A stretch of DNA of 64,000 bases from Pseudoduganella plicata (GTDB taxonomy: Bacteria; Pseudomonadota; Gammaproteobacteria; Burkholderiales; Burkholderiaceae_D). Positions 17,955 through 28,176 of the stretch are shown in pieces. Both the position numbers and the translations under genes were made by a program. The stretch covers positions 3,596,001 through 3,660,000 of the forward strand of contig NZ_CP038026.1 in assembly GCF_004421005.1 (NCBI RefSeq), read 5' to 3'. Position 1 is the first letter of the stretch. Every line of letters begins with the position of its first letter. The notes below the pieces were generated by a model that worked only from the letters and a program-made list of their open reading frames with translations, ran no database searches and was not told where the DNA came from.

Positions 17955-19496
17955 TTAAAATGCGCCCGATTTCTTGAAATCAGCAATGGCGGCCGACAGC
18001 GCAGCTTCGCCGTCCTTGTCCAGTTGCTTGCTTTCTTCGATCTTGGTCAGCAGAGCGGCTTGCTTGGTCTTCAGGTACGAGTGCAGGCCGGCTTCGAACG
18101 CCAACACCGACTTGACTGGCACGTCGTCCAGGAAGCCCTTGTTGACGGCGAACAGCGATGCGCCCATCAGGGAGATCGACAGCGGCGAGTACTGTGCCTG
18201 CTTCAGCAGTTCGGTCACGCGGGCACCGCGGTCCAGCTGCTTGCGGGTCGATTCGTCCAGGTCGGAAGCGAACTGCGCGAACGCGGCCAGCTCACGGTAC
18301 TGGGCCAGGTCGGTACGGATACCACCGGACAGATTCTTGATGACCTTGGTCTGAGCAGCACCACCGACGCGCGACACCGAAATACCGGCGTTGATCGCAG
18401 GACGGATACCGGCGTTGAACAGCGACGTTTCCAGGAAGATCTGGCCGTCGGTAATCGAGATCACGTTCGTCGGCACGAAGGCCGAGACGTCGCCTGCCTG
18501 CGTTTCGATGATCGGCAGTGCCGTCAGCGAACCGGTCTTGCCCGTGACGGCGCCGTTGGTGAAGGCGGACACGTAGTCGGCGTTCACGCGGGCTGCGCGT
18601 TCCAGCAGACGGCTGTGCAGGTAGAACACGTCGCCTGGGTAGGCTTCGCGGCCTGGTGGGCGGCGCAGCAGCAGGGAAATCTGACGGTAGGCAACAGCCT
18701 GCTTCGACAGATCGTCGTATACGATCAGCGCGTCTTCGCCGCGGTCGCGGAAGTATTCGCCCATCGTGCAGCCCGAGTAGGCCGAGATGTACTGCATGGC
18801 AGCCGATTCCGATGCGGAAGCGGCGACAACGATCGTATATTCCATCGCGCCGTGCTGTTCCAGGGAACGCACGATGTTCTTGATGGTCGAAGCCTTCTGG
18901 CCGATGGCGACGTAGATACACGTCATGCCCTGGCCCTTCTGGTTGATGATCGCGTCGACTGCGACAGCCGATTTACCGGTCTGGCGGTCGCCAATGATCA
19001 GCTCACGCTGGCCACGGCCGATCGGCACCATCGCGTCGATCGACTTCAGGCCCGTCTGCATTGGCTGCGAGACGGACTCACGGGCGATCACGCCCGGTGC
19101 GATCTTTTCGATTGGCGACGTCAGTTGCGTCACGACAGGACCTTTGCCGTCGATCGGCTGGCCCAGGGCGTTGACCACGCGGCCACGCAGTTCCGGGCCG
19201 ACCGGCACTTCCAGGATGCGGCCGGTGCACTTGACCGTGTCGCCTTCGGAGATGTGCTCGTAGGCACCCAGAATCACGGCGCCGACGGAGTCGCGCTCCA
19301 GGTTCATTGCCAGGCCGAACGTGTTGCCAGGGAATTCCAGCATCTCGCCTTGCATCACTTCGGACAGGCCGTGGATGCGGCAGATACCGTCGGCAACCGA
19401 GATAACGGTGCCTTGATTGCGCACTTCAGCGCCGCCATCAATGCCTTGGATCCGGCTCTTGATCAGCTCGCTGATTTCAGATGGGTTGAGTTGCAT
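17955..19496 (-). CDS. atpA: ATP synthase F1 alpha subunit
   Basis: 513 residues, normal length. Contains the N-terminal beta-barrel, the nucleotide-binding P-loop [13 protein letters not shown] (about 169-181), [44 protein letters not shown] and the [12 protein letters not shown] segment. It forms the non-catalytic/regulatory nucleotide sites and the stator contact. The downstream atpG gene is 55 bases away in the same operon. Confidence 0.99.
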   Translation of the reverse strand: MQLNPSEISELIKSRIQGIDGGAEVRNQGTVISVADGICRIHGLSEVMQGEMLEFPGNTFGLAMNLERDSVGAVILGAYEHISEGDTVKCTGRILEVPVGPELRGRVVNALGQPIDGKGPVVTQLTSPIEKIAPGVIARESVSQPMQTGLKSIDAMVPIGRGQRELIIGDRQTGKSAVAVDAIINQKGQGMTCIYVAIGQKASTIKNIVRSLEQHGAMEYTIVVAASASESAAMQYISAYSGCTMGEYFRDRGEDALIVYDDLSKQAVAYRQISLLLRRPPGREAYPGDVFYLHSRLLERAARVNADYVSAFTNGAVTGKTGSLTALPIIETQAGDVSAFVPTNVISITDGQIFLETSLFNAGIRPAINAGISVSRVGGAAQTKVIKNLSGGIRTDLAQYRELAAFAQFASDLDESTRKQLDRGARVTELLKQAQYSPLSISLMGASLFAVNKGFLDDVPVKSVLAFEAGLHSYLKTKQAALLTKIEESKQLDKDGEAALSAAIADFKKSGAF

Positions 19497-19571
19497 ACTA
19501 ACTCCTAATTGTTTTCTCTCAGCTTGCGCGAGGGTAAATGGTTCTGCCGCAGGGGAGTAGCGCCTGGATCG

Positions 19572-20105
19572 TTACGACGTCAGCGCAACGCGCATCTGTT
19601 CCAGCCGGGCGCGTACCGAAGTGTCCAGCACTTCGTCGCCCACCACCACGCGTACGCCACCGATCAGCGATGGATCTACCGTGACGCTTGGATTGAGCTT
19701 GCGGCCGAATTTCTTTTCCAGCGTCGCGACCAGGCCTGCCGTCTGGGCAGCGTCCAGGTCGAATGCGCTCGTGATGTCAGCGTCCGCTGCACCTTCCACG
19801 CCATTTTTCAGCGCGTGGAATTGCGTGCCGATTTCCGGCAGCAGCTCGATGCGGCCGTTCTGGACCAGCATCGAGAGGAAGTTGTTCGCTTCCGCGTTGA
19901 GCGGCGTTTTGAGCAGGCCGGTCATGACGGCAGCCACATCGCTGTCCGACACTTTCGGATTGCGGGCATATGCCAGCACCTCGGGATGGGCACCGATCTG
20001 GGCCAGTTCGGACACCAGATCGGACCACTGCGCGAGGTTGCCAGCCTGGGCTACGCGGAAGAGGGCTTCCGCGTAAGGACGGGCGACGGTTGCGAGTTCA
20101 GCCAT
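19572..20105 (-). CDS. atpH: ATP synthase F1 delta subunit
   Basis: 177 residues beginning [20 protein letters not shown], the conserved N-terminal helix bundle that caps the alpha3-beta3 head, and ending with a C-terminal domain ([24 protein letters not shown]) that binds subunit b. It is separated from atpF by only two bases. Confidence 0.97.
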   Translation of the reverse strand: MAELATVARPYAEALFRVAQAGNLAQWSDLVSELAQIGAHPEVLAYARNPKVSDSDVAAVMTGLLKTPLNAEANNFLSMLVQNGRIELLPEIGTQFHALKNGVEGAADADITSAFDLDAAQTAGLVATLEKKFGRKLNPSVTVDPSLIGGVRVVVGDEVLDTSVRARLEQMRVALTS

Positions 20106-20107
20106 GA

Positions 20108-20578
20108 TTACAGCTCGGTCGCAAGGCGGTTCAGCAGGTCGGCGTGGGCCGACGCGTTGACTTCGCGCTTCAGGATTTGCTCGGCGCCCTTTACGGCCAG
20201 GTCAGCGACCTGGGCACGCAGTTGCTCGCGCGCCTGGGTGACTTGCTGGTCGGCTTCGGCCTTGGCCGTCGCAATGATGCGATCGGCTTCGGCTTTGGCG
20301 TTGGCCTTGATTTCTTCAGCGATCAGCTGAGCACGCTTTTCGGCGTCCGCAACGCGCTGGGCGGCTTCGTCACGGGCGGCGGTAAGGGCTTCGGTGGCGC
20401 GCTTCTCGGCCACCACCATGGCTTCCTTACCCTGGTCGGCCGCAGCCAGACCGTCCGCAATACGCTTGGCACGCTCATCCAGCGCGCTATTGAGCGCCGG
20501 GAAGACGAATTTCATCGAGAACCAGACGAGCACCGCGAAGGTGATCATCTGACCGATGAGAGACGCATTGATGTTCAT
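20108..20578 (-). CDS. atpF: ATP synthase F0 b subunit
   Basis: 156 residues: one N-terminal membrane helix (about 6-26, [20 protein letters not shown]) followed by a long charged coiled coil rich in Ala, Glu and Lys (30-150) that forms the peripheral stalk. Length and architecture match E. coli AtpF. Confidence 0.97.
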   Translation of the reverse strand: MNINASLIGQMITFAVLVWFSMKFVFPALNSALDERAKRIADGLAAADQGKEAMVVAEKRATEALTAARDEAAQRVADAEKRAQLIAEEIKANAKAEADRIIATAKAEADQQVTQAREQLRAQVADLAVKGAEQILKREVNASAHADLLNRLATEL

Positions 20579-20615
20579 ACCTTGCTCCTAAAAAGTTTCC
20601 CCGGTTGGAGCGTTA

Positions 20616-20909
<294 letters not shown>

Positions 20910-20964
20910 CTAAGATTTAAAAAAACTACAGATACCGAAAGATAAAAACAATTTACAGATCGGA

Positions 20965-21003
20965 GCCCGGGACCACCGCCGCGCTGCGACAGGTGGTCCG
21001 GGT
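20965..21003 (-). other. atpB-atpE intercistronic hairpin
   Basis: Inverted repeat with arms cccgggaccacc (20966-20977) and ggtggtccggg (20992-21003), one bulge, in the gap between atpB and atpE. Like the other intercistronic hairpin it probably protects or segments the message ahead of the highly expressed atpE. Confidence 0.5.
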
Positions 21004-21010
21004 TCCTTTG

Positions 21011-21862
<852 letters not shown>

Positions 21863-21874
21863 CTAAACCGGCGA

Positions 21875-22243
21875 TTAAACTGCGAGCAGTGACAACCAGT
21901 ACGCCAAGGTCGCCACGGCAAAACCCAAGATCAGCCATAACCCGGTGGCCGACTGAAACAGCACCAGTGCTACGACAAACAGTACTGCTGTTATGAATAA
22001 CTTCACCATCTCGGCGAGCTCGTGACGCTTCAATGCCGCTTTGGCGTCCTTGCCACCGCTTGCGACGATCAGCGCGTATGCTCCGCTGCCGATGACCGCG
22101 ATCGCGCCGCCCATGGCGGCAGACCAGCCTTTCTCTACCCCGGCGAAATACGCGACGAGGGCCGAGAAAAGGACGGCGATTGTAAATTGCAGGGCGACGA
22201 TTCGGACCACCGGCCGGGCGATACTTTGTGCAGAATCACTCAC
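21875..22243 (-). CDS. atpI: ATP synthase protein I
   Basis: 122 residues with four hydrophobic helices, first gene of the atp operon. AtpI assists c-ring assembly and ion handling; it is poorly conserved, and identification rests on topology (VRIVALQFTIAVLFSALVAYFAG..., MGGAIAVIGSGAYALIVA) and position before atpB. Confidence 0.88.
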   Translation of the reverse strand: MSDSAQSIARPVVRIVALQFTIAVLFSALVAYFAGVEKGWSAAMGGAIAVIGSGAYALIVASGGKDAKAALKRHELAEMVKLFITAVLFVVALVLFQSATGLWLILGFAVATLAYWLSLLAV

Positions 22244-22610
22244 TTGCCGACTTTCTTAACGTAGCTTTAAGACCCAAAGACACGGGATTATAGGGCCCTT
22301 GTGTCAACGGCGTCAAACATGCTGCACCGCGTCAGAGCAAACCGGGCAACATTGCAACACCGGCAGAATGCTTGTCGCACCAGCATGGTGCGCATCAGGC
22401 CTGCATGAGCAGCTTAAACAGGCCTTAAGAACTTTTCTTGCGGTAAATGTTACGTAACTCTTCCTGACGCAGCGCCTGCCGGGCCGGCATTGTTGCATGG
22501 TTTTTGTGCAGCGGGCGCCACCGTGCGCCGTCCCGGACCGATATCGGGACAGGGCGGCGCCGGACAATGGCAGAAGGTCACGGGCGGACCCAGTGTTTTA
22601 GAGTAAACAC
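22244..22610. other. parB-atpI intergenic region
   Basis: 367 bases without a gene. The atp promoter lies at its left end. Near parB there are short inverted repeats (agtgttt/aaacact at 22592-22611 and gtcccg/cgggac near 22532-22553), which probably mark the 3' end of the parAB message. No parS-like sequence is found here. Confidence 0.5.
22287..22316 (-). promoter_or_regulatory. sigma70-type promoter of the atp operon
   Basis: On the minus strand TTGACG (complement of 22311-22316), an 18-base spacer and a perfect TATAAT (complement of 22287-22292). Transcription would start near 22280, giving a roughly 40-base leader to atpI. This is the best consensus promoter seen in the window. Confidence 0.72.
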
Positions 22611-23495
22611 TCAGCCGCGCAGGCGGGCAATGACGCCGTCCAGAATGTCGAGGTCGGCGAAGTCGATGATCATCTGCCCGCGCCCCTTGGCACCGATGCG
22701 GAACACAACCGGCGTGGCCAGCGTGTCGGATAACTCTTCTTCCAGGCGTTTGATGTCGCCGGACTTTTCCTTCGCCTTGCCTTCCGGTTTTGCCGTCTGC
22801 TCTTCCAGGGTGCGGGTGACGAGCTTTTCCGTTTCGCGCACGGACAAGCGTTTGGCGACCACAACATTTGCCAGGCCGATCTGCGTGGCGGCATCCACTG
22901 CCAGTAACGCGCGGGCATGGCCCATATCGATGTCACCCGCCATCAGCATCGTCTGCACGGGCGCGGCCAGGTTCATCAGCCGCAACAGGTTCGACACGGC
23001 ACTGCGCGACCGGCCGACGGCGTGGGCAGCTTGCTCATGGGTGAAACTGAAATCCGTGATGAGGCGGTGAATCCCCTGGGCTTCTTCCAGCGGATTGAGG
23101 TCTTCACGCTGGATGTTCTCGATCAGCGCCATCGCCGCGGCAGCCGTGTCGTCCACTTCGCGCACCAGCACCGGCACATTGTCCAGGCCGGCGATCTGCG
23201 CCGCCCGGAAGCGCCGTTCGCCGGCGATGATTTCGTAGGTCGTCTGGCCATCCTTGCCCGTGCCGACGGGGCGCACGAGGATCGGCTGCATGATGCCCTG
23301 CGTCTTGATGGAGGCAGCCAGTTCGTTCAGACTGCCCTCGTCCATACGCGTGCGCGGCTGATATTTACCAGGCTGCAGCTGGCCGATCGCCAGTTCGGAC
23401 GGCTTGCCGGCTTCGGCGGCGTTGGATTGGTCGCCGTCGCCGCCCAGCAGCGCGTCCAGGCCGCGACCCAGGCCTTTTAGTTTTTTGGTTGCCAT
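22611..23495 (-). CDS. parB: chromosome partitioning protein ParB
   Basis: 294 residues. The N-terminal ParA-interacting start KLKGLGRGLDALLG, the CTP-binding/clamp region IQPRTRMDEGSLNELA-like segment with GERRFRAAQIAGL, the box ENIQREDLNPLEEAQG and a central helix-turn-helix (SFTHEQAAHAVGRSRSAVSNLLRL) that recognises parS are in order, followed by a C-terminal dimerisation domain. Three matching parS sites lie 3.7 kb away at 27196-27314. A 135-base gap with a REP-like palindrome separates it from parA. Confidence 0.97.
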   Translation of the reverse strand: MATKKLKGLGRGLDALLGGDGDQSNAAEAGKPSELAIGQLQPGKYQPRTRMDEGSLNELAASIKTQGIMQPILVRPVGTGKDGQTTYEIIAGERRFRAAQIAGLDNVPVLVREVDDTAAAAMALIENIQREDLNPLEEAQGIHRLITDFSFTHEQAAHAVGRSRSAVSNLLRLMNLAAPVQTMLMAGDIDMGHARALLAVDAATQIGLANVVVAKRLSVRETEKLVTRTLEEQTAKPEGKAKEKSGDIKRLEEELSDTLATPVVFRIGAKGRGQMIIDFADLDILDGVIARLRG

Positions 23496-23523
23496 GTGTG
23501 TCCAATAATTTTGTGTGCGTCTG

Positions 23524-23627
23524 AAAACCGGTGACAGGCTCCGATTTTTCCAGAACGGTGGCAGGCGCCGGGCTTCAGGTCCGCAGGCCGGTACCGGTTT
23601 GCGTAATCGGAGCCTGTCACCGGTTTT
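23524..23627. repeat. REP-like inverted repeat between parA and parB
   Basis: Perfect 23-bp arms (23524-23546 and 23605-23627), starting AAAACCGGTGACAGGCTC, around a 58-base GC-rich interior. The same core recurs at 51417-51470. T-runs flank the outer ends, so it can also act as a bidirectional terminator or a message-stability element inside the parAB unit. Confidence 0.75.
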
Positions 23628-23630
23628 TCC

Positions 23631-24401
23631 TTACATCTTCTTGATGCGCTTGACCATCTCCGCGCCAAAGGCGATGTACGCCTGTGCGCCCTTCGAGCTG
23701 GGGTCGAACGTCACGCCCGGCATGCCGTACGACGGCGCCTCGGCCAGCCGCACGTTTCTCGGGATGATCGTCTTGAAGACCTTGTCGCCGAAGTGCTGTT
23801 CCAGCTGGGCCGATACCTGCTGCGACAGCGTCATGCGCGGGTCGAACATGACGCGGAGCAGGCCGATGATCTTCAGGTCCGGGTTCAGGTTCGCGTGCAC
23901 CTTCTTGATCGTGTTGACCAGATCGGACAGGCCTTCCAGCGCGTAATACTCGCACTGCATCGGGATGATGACACCGTGCGCGGCGCACAGGCCGTTCAGG
24001 GTCAGCATCGACAGCGCGGGCGGGCAATCGATCAGGATGAAGTCGTAGTCCTTGTCGACCAGTGCCAGCGCATCCTTCAGGCGCGTCTCGCGCCGTTCCA
24101 GTTCGACCATCTCCACTTCGGCGCCGGCCAGCTCGCGGTTCGATGGCAGCACGTCGAAGCGCCCTGCCTCGGAGCGCAGCCGCGCCGTCGCCACATCGGA
24201 CGTGCCCAGCATGACTTCATACGTCGAAGCTTCCAGGCCGGCCTTATTGATGCCCGCGCCCATTGTGGCATTGCCTTGCGGGTCCAGGTCCACCAGCAGC
24301 ACGCGCTGGTTCAGCTTTGCCAGCCCCGCCGACAGGTTGACGGTGGTCGTGGTCTTGCCGACGCCGCCCTTCTGATTTGCTACACAAAAGATTTTCGCCA
24401 T
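23631..24401 (-). CDS. parA: chromosome partitioning ATPase ParA (Soj type)
   Basis: 256 residues without an N-terminal DNA-binding extension, i.e. chromosomal Soj/ParA. The deviant Walker A KGGVGKTTTTVNL (about 11-23), Walker A' VDLDPQGNAT and Walker B ILIDCPPALS are present. It binds DNA non-specifically with ATP and moves ParB-parS complexes. ATG 24401 was chosen because MAKIFCVANQKGG is the family start; an upstream in-frame ATG would add 11 unrelated residues encoded next to the repeat array. Confidence 0.97.
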   Translation of the reverse strand: MAKIFCVANQKGGVGKTTTTVNLSAGLAKLNQRVLLVDLDPQGNATMGAGINKAGLEASTYEVMLGTSDVATARLRSEAGRFDVLPSNRELAGAEVEMVELERRETRLKDALALVDKDYDFILIDCPPALSMLTLNGLCAAHGVIIPMQCEYYALEGLSDLVNTIKKVHANLNPDLKIIGLLRVMFDPRMTLSQQVSAQLEQHFGDKVFKTIIPRNVRLAEAPSYGMPGVTFDPSSKGAQAYIAFGAEMVKRIKKM

Positions 24402-24441
24402 GTATGTCTTTTTGGACAAACCGCATGAAACCATACATACG

Positions 24442-24522
24442 GTTTATATTATTTATATAGTTTATACGATTTATACTGTATAAACGGTTTATACGATATA
24501 AACGATTTATACCATTTATACG
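24442..24522. repeat. nine-unit 9-bp AT-rich tandem array
   Basis: Nine consecutive 9-bp units starting at 24442, 24451, 24460, 24469, 24478, 24487, 24496, 24505 and 24514. Each is an 8-mer of the type RTTTATAY (or its reverse complement in units 5 and 7) plus one spacer base. It fills the rsmG-parA gap and overlaps the rsmG stop codon (24516-24518). The block is about 80 percent A+T in a strongly GC-rich chromosome. Confidence 0.9.
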
Positions 24523-25181
24523 GTTTCTGTTTTTTGCACAAAAACCAGATGCCGCTCCGCCTCCAGCCCCGGCACCCGTAGAGCCTGTAAATCCTGCACT
24601 GTCCAGTGGCCTTGCAGCCGCTCCTGCAGTCGCTCCCGTTCGTCCTGTGGCGCCGTGCCTTTCAGCGCGATAAATCGCCCGCCCTCGCCCAGCAGGTGCT
24701 CGGACCACTCGATGAAATCGCTGAGGTCGGCAAACGCCCGGCTCGTGATCACGTCAAACGGCTGCGTGACCTGCAAATCCTGCACTTTTTTCGTGTAGAC
24801 GGTCACGTTGGCCAAGCCAAGCTCCACCTTGACCTGGGTGAGAAATGCGGTTTTCTTGTGGACGGTGTCGATCATCGACACTGTCATGTCCGGCCGCGCG
24901 ATGGCCAGCACGATGCCGGGCAAGCCGCCGCCTGCCCCCACGTCCAGCACGTTGTCCGCGCCCTCGAACGCCGGCACGGCAGCCAGCGAATCGAGCAGAT
25001 GCAGCGTCATCATCTGCACCGGATCGCGCACGGAAGTCAGGTTGTAGACGTGGTTCCACTTGTGCAGCAGCGCCAGATAGTCCAGCAGCTGCTCCTGCTG
25101 GGCTTCCTTGAGCTCCAGATGCAAGTCGGTCAGGCCGTTTTTCAGCAGTTGCGCCAGTGCGGCGCGCTCGAAGACGGCCAT
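24516..25181 (-). CDS. rsmG: 16S rRNA (guanine527-N7)-methyltransferase
   Basis: 221 residues. AdoMet-binding motif LDVGAGGGLPGIVLAIARP (about 76-94), NLTSVRDPVQM before it, and VDTVHKKTAFLTQV after it identify RsmG/GidB, which methylates G527 of 16S rRNA. The start codon overlaps the mnmG stop by one base (TGATG). Its 3' end runs into the 9-bp repeat array, so the last residues are encoded beside repeat units. Confidence 0.97.
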   Translation of the reverse strand: MAVFERAALAQLLKNGLTDLHLELKEAQQEQLLDYLALLHKWNHVYNLTSVRDPVQMMTLHLLDSLAAVPAFEGADNVLDVGAGGGLPGIVLAIARPDMTVSMIDTVHKKTAFLTQVKVELGLANVTVYTKKVQDLQVTQPFDVITSRAFADLSDFIEWSEHLLGEGGRFIALKGTAPQDERERLQERLQGHWTVQDLQALRVPGLEAERHLVFVQKTETV

Positions 25182-27109
25182 CAGGCGGCCTCGTCTTTCA
25201 GGTTGACGAAGCCGCCGAAGCCCGCCTTTTTCAGGTGCACCAGCAGCAGCGAGATCGCCGCCGGCGTCACGCCGGAGATGCGCGATGCCTGGCCCAGCGT
25301 TTCCGGGCGGTGCTTGGCCAGCTTCTGGCGCACTTCGACCGACAGCGCGGCAATGTCCAGGTAGTTAAAGCCTTCCGGCAGCTTCAGGTTTTCGTAGTGT
25401 TCGTGGCGCTCCACTTCCTTCAGCTGGCGTTCGATATAGCCGGAATACTTCAGCTGGATCTCGACCTGCTCCTGCACGGCGGGATCCGTCACGCCCGGGC
25501 CGCCCAGGTTCTGTCCTTCCATCCCCATCAACGTGACGAGGCTGTCGTAGCTGACGTTCGGGCGGCGCAGCAGGTCGGCCAGCGAATACTCGCGCTCGAT
25601 CGCCTGACCGATGACGCGTTCGGACTCGGCGGCGGCCAGAATCCGGGGGTTGACCCACGTCGACTTCAGTCGCTCCAGCTCGGCAGCGACGGCTTCGCGC
25701 TTGCGCTCAAAGGCTTCCCACTGGGCGTCGCCGACGACGCCCAGCTTGCGGCCGATCTCCGTCAGGCGCATGTCCGCATTGTCTTCGCGCAGCGAAAGGC
25801 GGTACTCGGCGCGGCTGGTAAACATACGGTACGGCTCCTGCACGCCCTGCGTGACCAGGTCGTCGACCAGCACGCCCAGATACGCTTCCGAACGCGCCGG
25901 CGTCCACGCTTCCTTGCCCTGCGTCTGCAGTGCCGCGTTGATCCCGGCCAGCATGCCCTGCGCCGCAGCCTCCTCGTAACCCGTCGTGCCGTTGATCTGG
26001 CCGGCGAAGTACAGGCCGGCAATCGCCTTGGTTTCCAGCGACGCCTTCAGCCCGCGCGGGTCGAAATAATCGTATTCGATGGCGTAACCGGGCCGCATGA
26101 TGTGGGCGTTTTCCAGCCCTTTCATCGAGCGCACCAGGGCGATCTGCACGTCAAACGGCAGGCTCGTCGAGATGCCGTTCGGGTAGAACTCGTGCGTCGT
26201 CAAACCCTCCGGCTCCAGGAAGATCTGGTGCGATTCCTTGCCCGAGAAGCGGTGAATCTTGTCCTCGATCGACGGGCAATAACGCGGGCCGACGCCTTCG
26301 ATCACGCCCGTGTACATGGGGCTGCGGTCCAGTCCGCCGCGGATGATGTCGTGCGTCTGCGCGTTCGTGTGCGTCACCCAGCACGGCAGCTGCCGCGGGT
26401 GCATCGCCGTGTTGCCCATGACGGAAAACACAGGAACGGGATCGAGGTCGCCAGGCTGTTCCGTCATCTGCGCGAAGTCGATGCTGCGCCCATCGATGCG
26501 GGGCGGCGTGCCCGTTTTCAGGCGCCCTTGCGGCAGCTTCAGCTCTTTCAGGCGGCTCGACAGCGACACGGCCGGCGGATCGCCGGCGCGACCGGCGGAA
26601 TAGCTTTGCAGGCCGACGTGGATCTTCCCGTCCAGGAAAGTACCGGCCGTCAGCACGACGGCACGGGCCAGGAATTTCAGGCCGATCTGCGTGACGGCGC
26701 CGACCACGCGGTCGCCCTCCACCATCAGGTCATCCACGGCCTGCTGGAACAGCCACAGGTTCGGCTGGTTTTCCAGGCGCGAGCGGATCGCCTGCTTGTA
26801 CAAGATGCGGTCGGCCTGAGCCCGCGTGGCGCGCACGGCGGGGCCTTTGGAGGAATTCAGGATGCGGAACTGGATGCCGGACTCGTCCGTGGCAATGGCC
26901 ATGGCGCCGCCCATTGCGTCCACTTCCTTGACGAGATGGCCCTTGCCAATGCCGCCGATGGACGGATTGCAGGACATCTGGCCCAGGGTTTCGATGTTAT
27001 GCGTCAGCAGCAGCGTCTTCTGGCCCATGCGGGCGGACGCGAGCGCGGCTTCGGTACCGGCATGGCCGCCGCCGACGACGATGACGTCGAATTCAGTAGG
27101 AAATAACAT
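25181..27109 (-). CDS. mnmG: tRNA uridine-5-carboxymethylaminomethyl modification enzyme MnmG
   Basis: 642-residue FAD/NADH enzyme acting with MnmE on U34 of tRNAs. FAD motif [21 protein letters not shown] near the N-terminus, [35 protein letters not shown] and the C-terminal MnmE-binding helical domain are present. ATG 27109 gives [15 protein letters not shown], the proper family start. It is the first gene of the mnmG-rsmG-parA-parB group, with parS sites just upstream. Confidence 0.98.
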   Translation of the reverse strand: MLFPTEFDVIVVGGGHAGTEAALASARMGQKTLLLTHNIETLGQMSCNPSIGGIGKGHLVKEVDAMGGAMAIATDESGIQFRILNSSKGPAVRATRAQADRILYKQAIRSRLENQPNLWLFQQAVDDLMVEGDRVVGAVTQIGLKFLARAVVLTAGTFLDGKIHVGLQSYSAGRAGDPPAVSLSSRLKELKLPQGRLKTGTPPRIDGRSIDFAQMTEQPGDLDPVPVFSVMGNTAMHPRQLPCWVTHTNAQTHDIIRGGLDRSPMYTGVIEGVGPRYCPSIEDKIHRFSGKESHQIFLEPEGLTTHEFYPNGISTSLPFDVQIALVRSMKGLENAHIMRPGYAIEYDYFDPRGLKASLETKAIAGLYFAGQINGTTGYEEAAAQGMLAGINAALQTQGKEAWTPARSEAYLGVLVDDLVTQGVQEPYRMFTSRAEYRLSLREDNADMRLTEIGRKLGVVGDAQWEAFERKREAVAAELERLKSTWVNPRILAAAESERVIGQAIEREYSLADLLRRPNVSYDSLVTLMGMEGQNLGGPGVTDPAVQEQVEIQLKYSGYIERQLKEVERHEHYENLKLPEGFNYLDIAALSVEVRQKLAKHRPETLGQASRISGVTPAAISLLLVHLKKAGFGGFVNLKDEAA

Positions 27110-27195
27110 GGTGTGGGAAAAATTCGAAGGGATTGAACCAAGATTATAGGGTTTTTTCCGTGCTGCGAATTTTTTAGGCACAAAAATCCCGAAAT

Positions 27196-27211
27196 TGTTT
27201 CACGTGAAACG
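27196..27211. promoter_or_regulatory. parS: parS site 1
   Basis: TGTTTCACGTGAAACG: 15 of 16 positions of the near-universal parS palindrome. It lies 87 bases upstream of mnmG and would be bound by the ParB encoded at 22611-23495. Confidence 0.9.
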
Positions 27212-27240
27212 TCGCAATATGGACGAACAAGTCGGGCCAT

Positions 27241-27256
27241 TGTTTCACGTGGAACA
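27241..27256. promoter_or_regulatory. parS: parS site 2
   Basis: TGTTTCACGTGGAACA, a parS palindrome with the central CACGTG intact, 45 bases from site 1. Confidence 0.87.
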
Positions 27257-27284
27257 AAAAAATCCCGGCGCCACGGCCGGGATT
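27254..27284 (-). terminator. intrinsic terminator downstream of the TSUP gene
   Basis: On the minus strand the hairpin aatcccggc/gccgggatt (27276-27284 and 27261-27269) is followed by seven T. It lies 31 bases past the TSUP stop and between parS sites 2 and 3, so it keeps TSUP transcription out of mnmG. Confidence 0.8.
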
Positions 27285-27298
27285 TTGATGACTACCGC

Positions 27299-27314
27299 TG
27301 TTCCACGTGGAACA
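27299..27314. promoter_or_regulatory. parS: parS site 3
   Basis: TGTTCCACGTGGAACA, a perfect 16-bp palindrome of the parS type, ending one base before the stop codon of the TSUP gene. Confidence 0.88.
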
Positions 27315-28079
27315 TTACCATCGGTGCCAGGCGTCCCAGCTCGTCTTGACAATGAGGATCGTCACGACAACCAAAAACACCCGTCGCACGAAACCGCTGC
27401 CATGCTTTAACGCCAGCTTCGTGCCGATCAGCGAACCGGCCACCTGGCACACGGCCATCATCAGCCCGAGCTGCCACAGCAGGTGTCCGCTGTACCCGAA
27501 CCACAGCAGCGCCGACAGATTGCAGGCCACATTGACGACTTTCGCCACCGCCGAGGCACCGAGGAAGTCAAAGCCGAAACAACGAACAAACAGGAAGACC
27601 AGGAAGCTGCCCGTGCCCGGACCGAAGAAGCCGTCATAAAAGCCGATACCGGCGCCGATGAAGACGGCGAAGAGCTGCTCGCGCCGGCCCGTGTGCAGCG
27701 GCGCATGCACGCTGCCCAGGTCCTTGCGGCGGAAGGTGTAGACGGCCACGGCAATAAGCACCAGCGGCAACAGCGTGCGCATGAAGTCCGCTGGCACGTG
27801 TGTGACGGTGAACGCGCCGCAGAACGCAAACAGGAACGCAGCGATGGCTGCCGGTGCCGCCGTGGTCCACGCGATCGAGACACGCCTGGCGTAATTCACG
27901 GCGGCAGCGGCGGTGCCGAAGATGCCGGCCAGTTTGCTCGTGCCCAGCAACGTTGCGGGCGCTGTGTTGCCGAACACGGAAAACAGCACGGGAATCTGGA
28001 TCAGCCCTCCTCCGCCGACCACGGCATCGACCAACCCCGCGGCAAACGCCGCCACGCCCAGCATCGCATAGTCCAGCAT
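27315..28079 (-). CDS. TSUP family (TauE/SafE) membrane transporter
   Basis: 254-residue protein with about eight hydrophobic helices in two repeats, each carrying the TSUP glycine signature (AAGLVDAVVGGGGLIQIPVL and IGAGIGFYDGFFGPGTGSFLVFLF). Family members export or import sulfite, sulfoacetate or related organic anions; the substrate is not predictable. It is a single gene, terminating at the parS cluster. Confidence 0.9.
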   Translation of the reverse strand: MLDYAMLGVAAFAAGLVDAVVGGGGLIQIPVLFSVFGNTAPATLLGTSKLAGIFGTAAAAVNYARRVSIAWTTAAPAAIAAFLFAFCGAFTVTHVPADFMRTLLPLVLIAVAVYTFRRKDLGSVHAPLHTGRREQLFAVFIGAGIGFYDGFFGPGTGSFLVFLFVRCFGFDFLGASAVAKVVNVACNLSALLWFGYSGHLLWQLGLMMAVCQVAGSLIGTKLALKHGSGFVRRVFLVVVTILIVKTSWDAWHRW

Positions 28080-28176
28080 CGTATCTCCGTATCAAACCCG
28101 CCGTTAAGCTCATCATTGTACGAAAGAACGGCCTCCGCCGTTCTGGTAAGCTGACCGTTCCACACAAGGAGAGCGT

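Noticed and set aside
24442..24522. Reading the 9-bp array as a CRISPR array
   Set aside because: Units are contiguous 9-mers without spacers and no cas genes are present.
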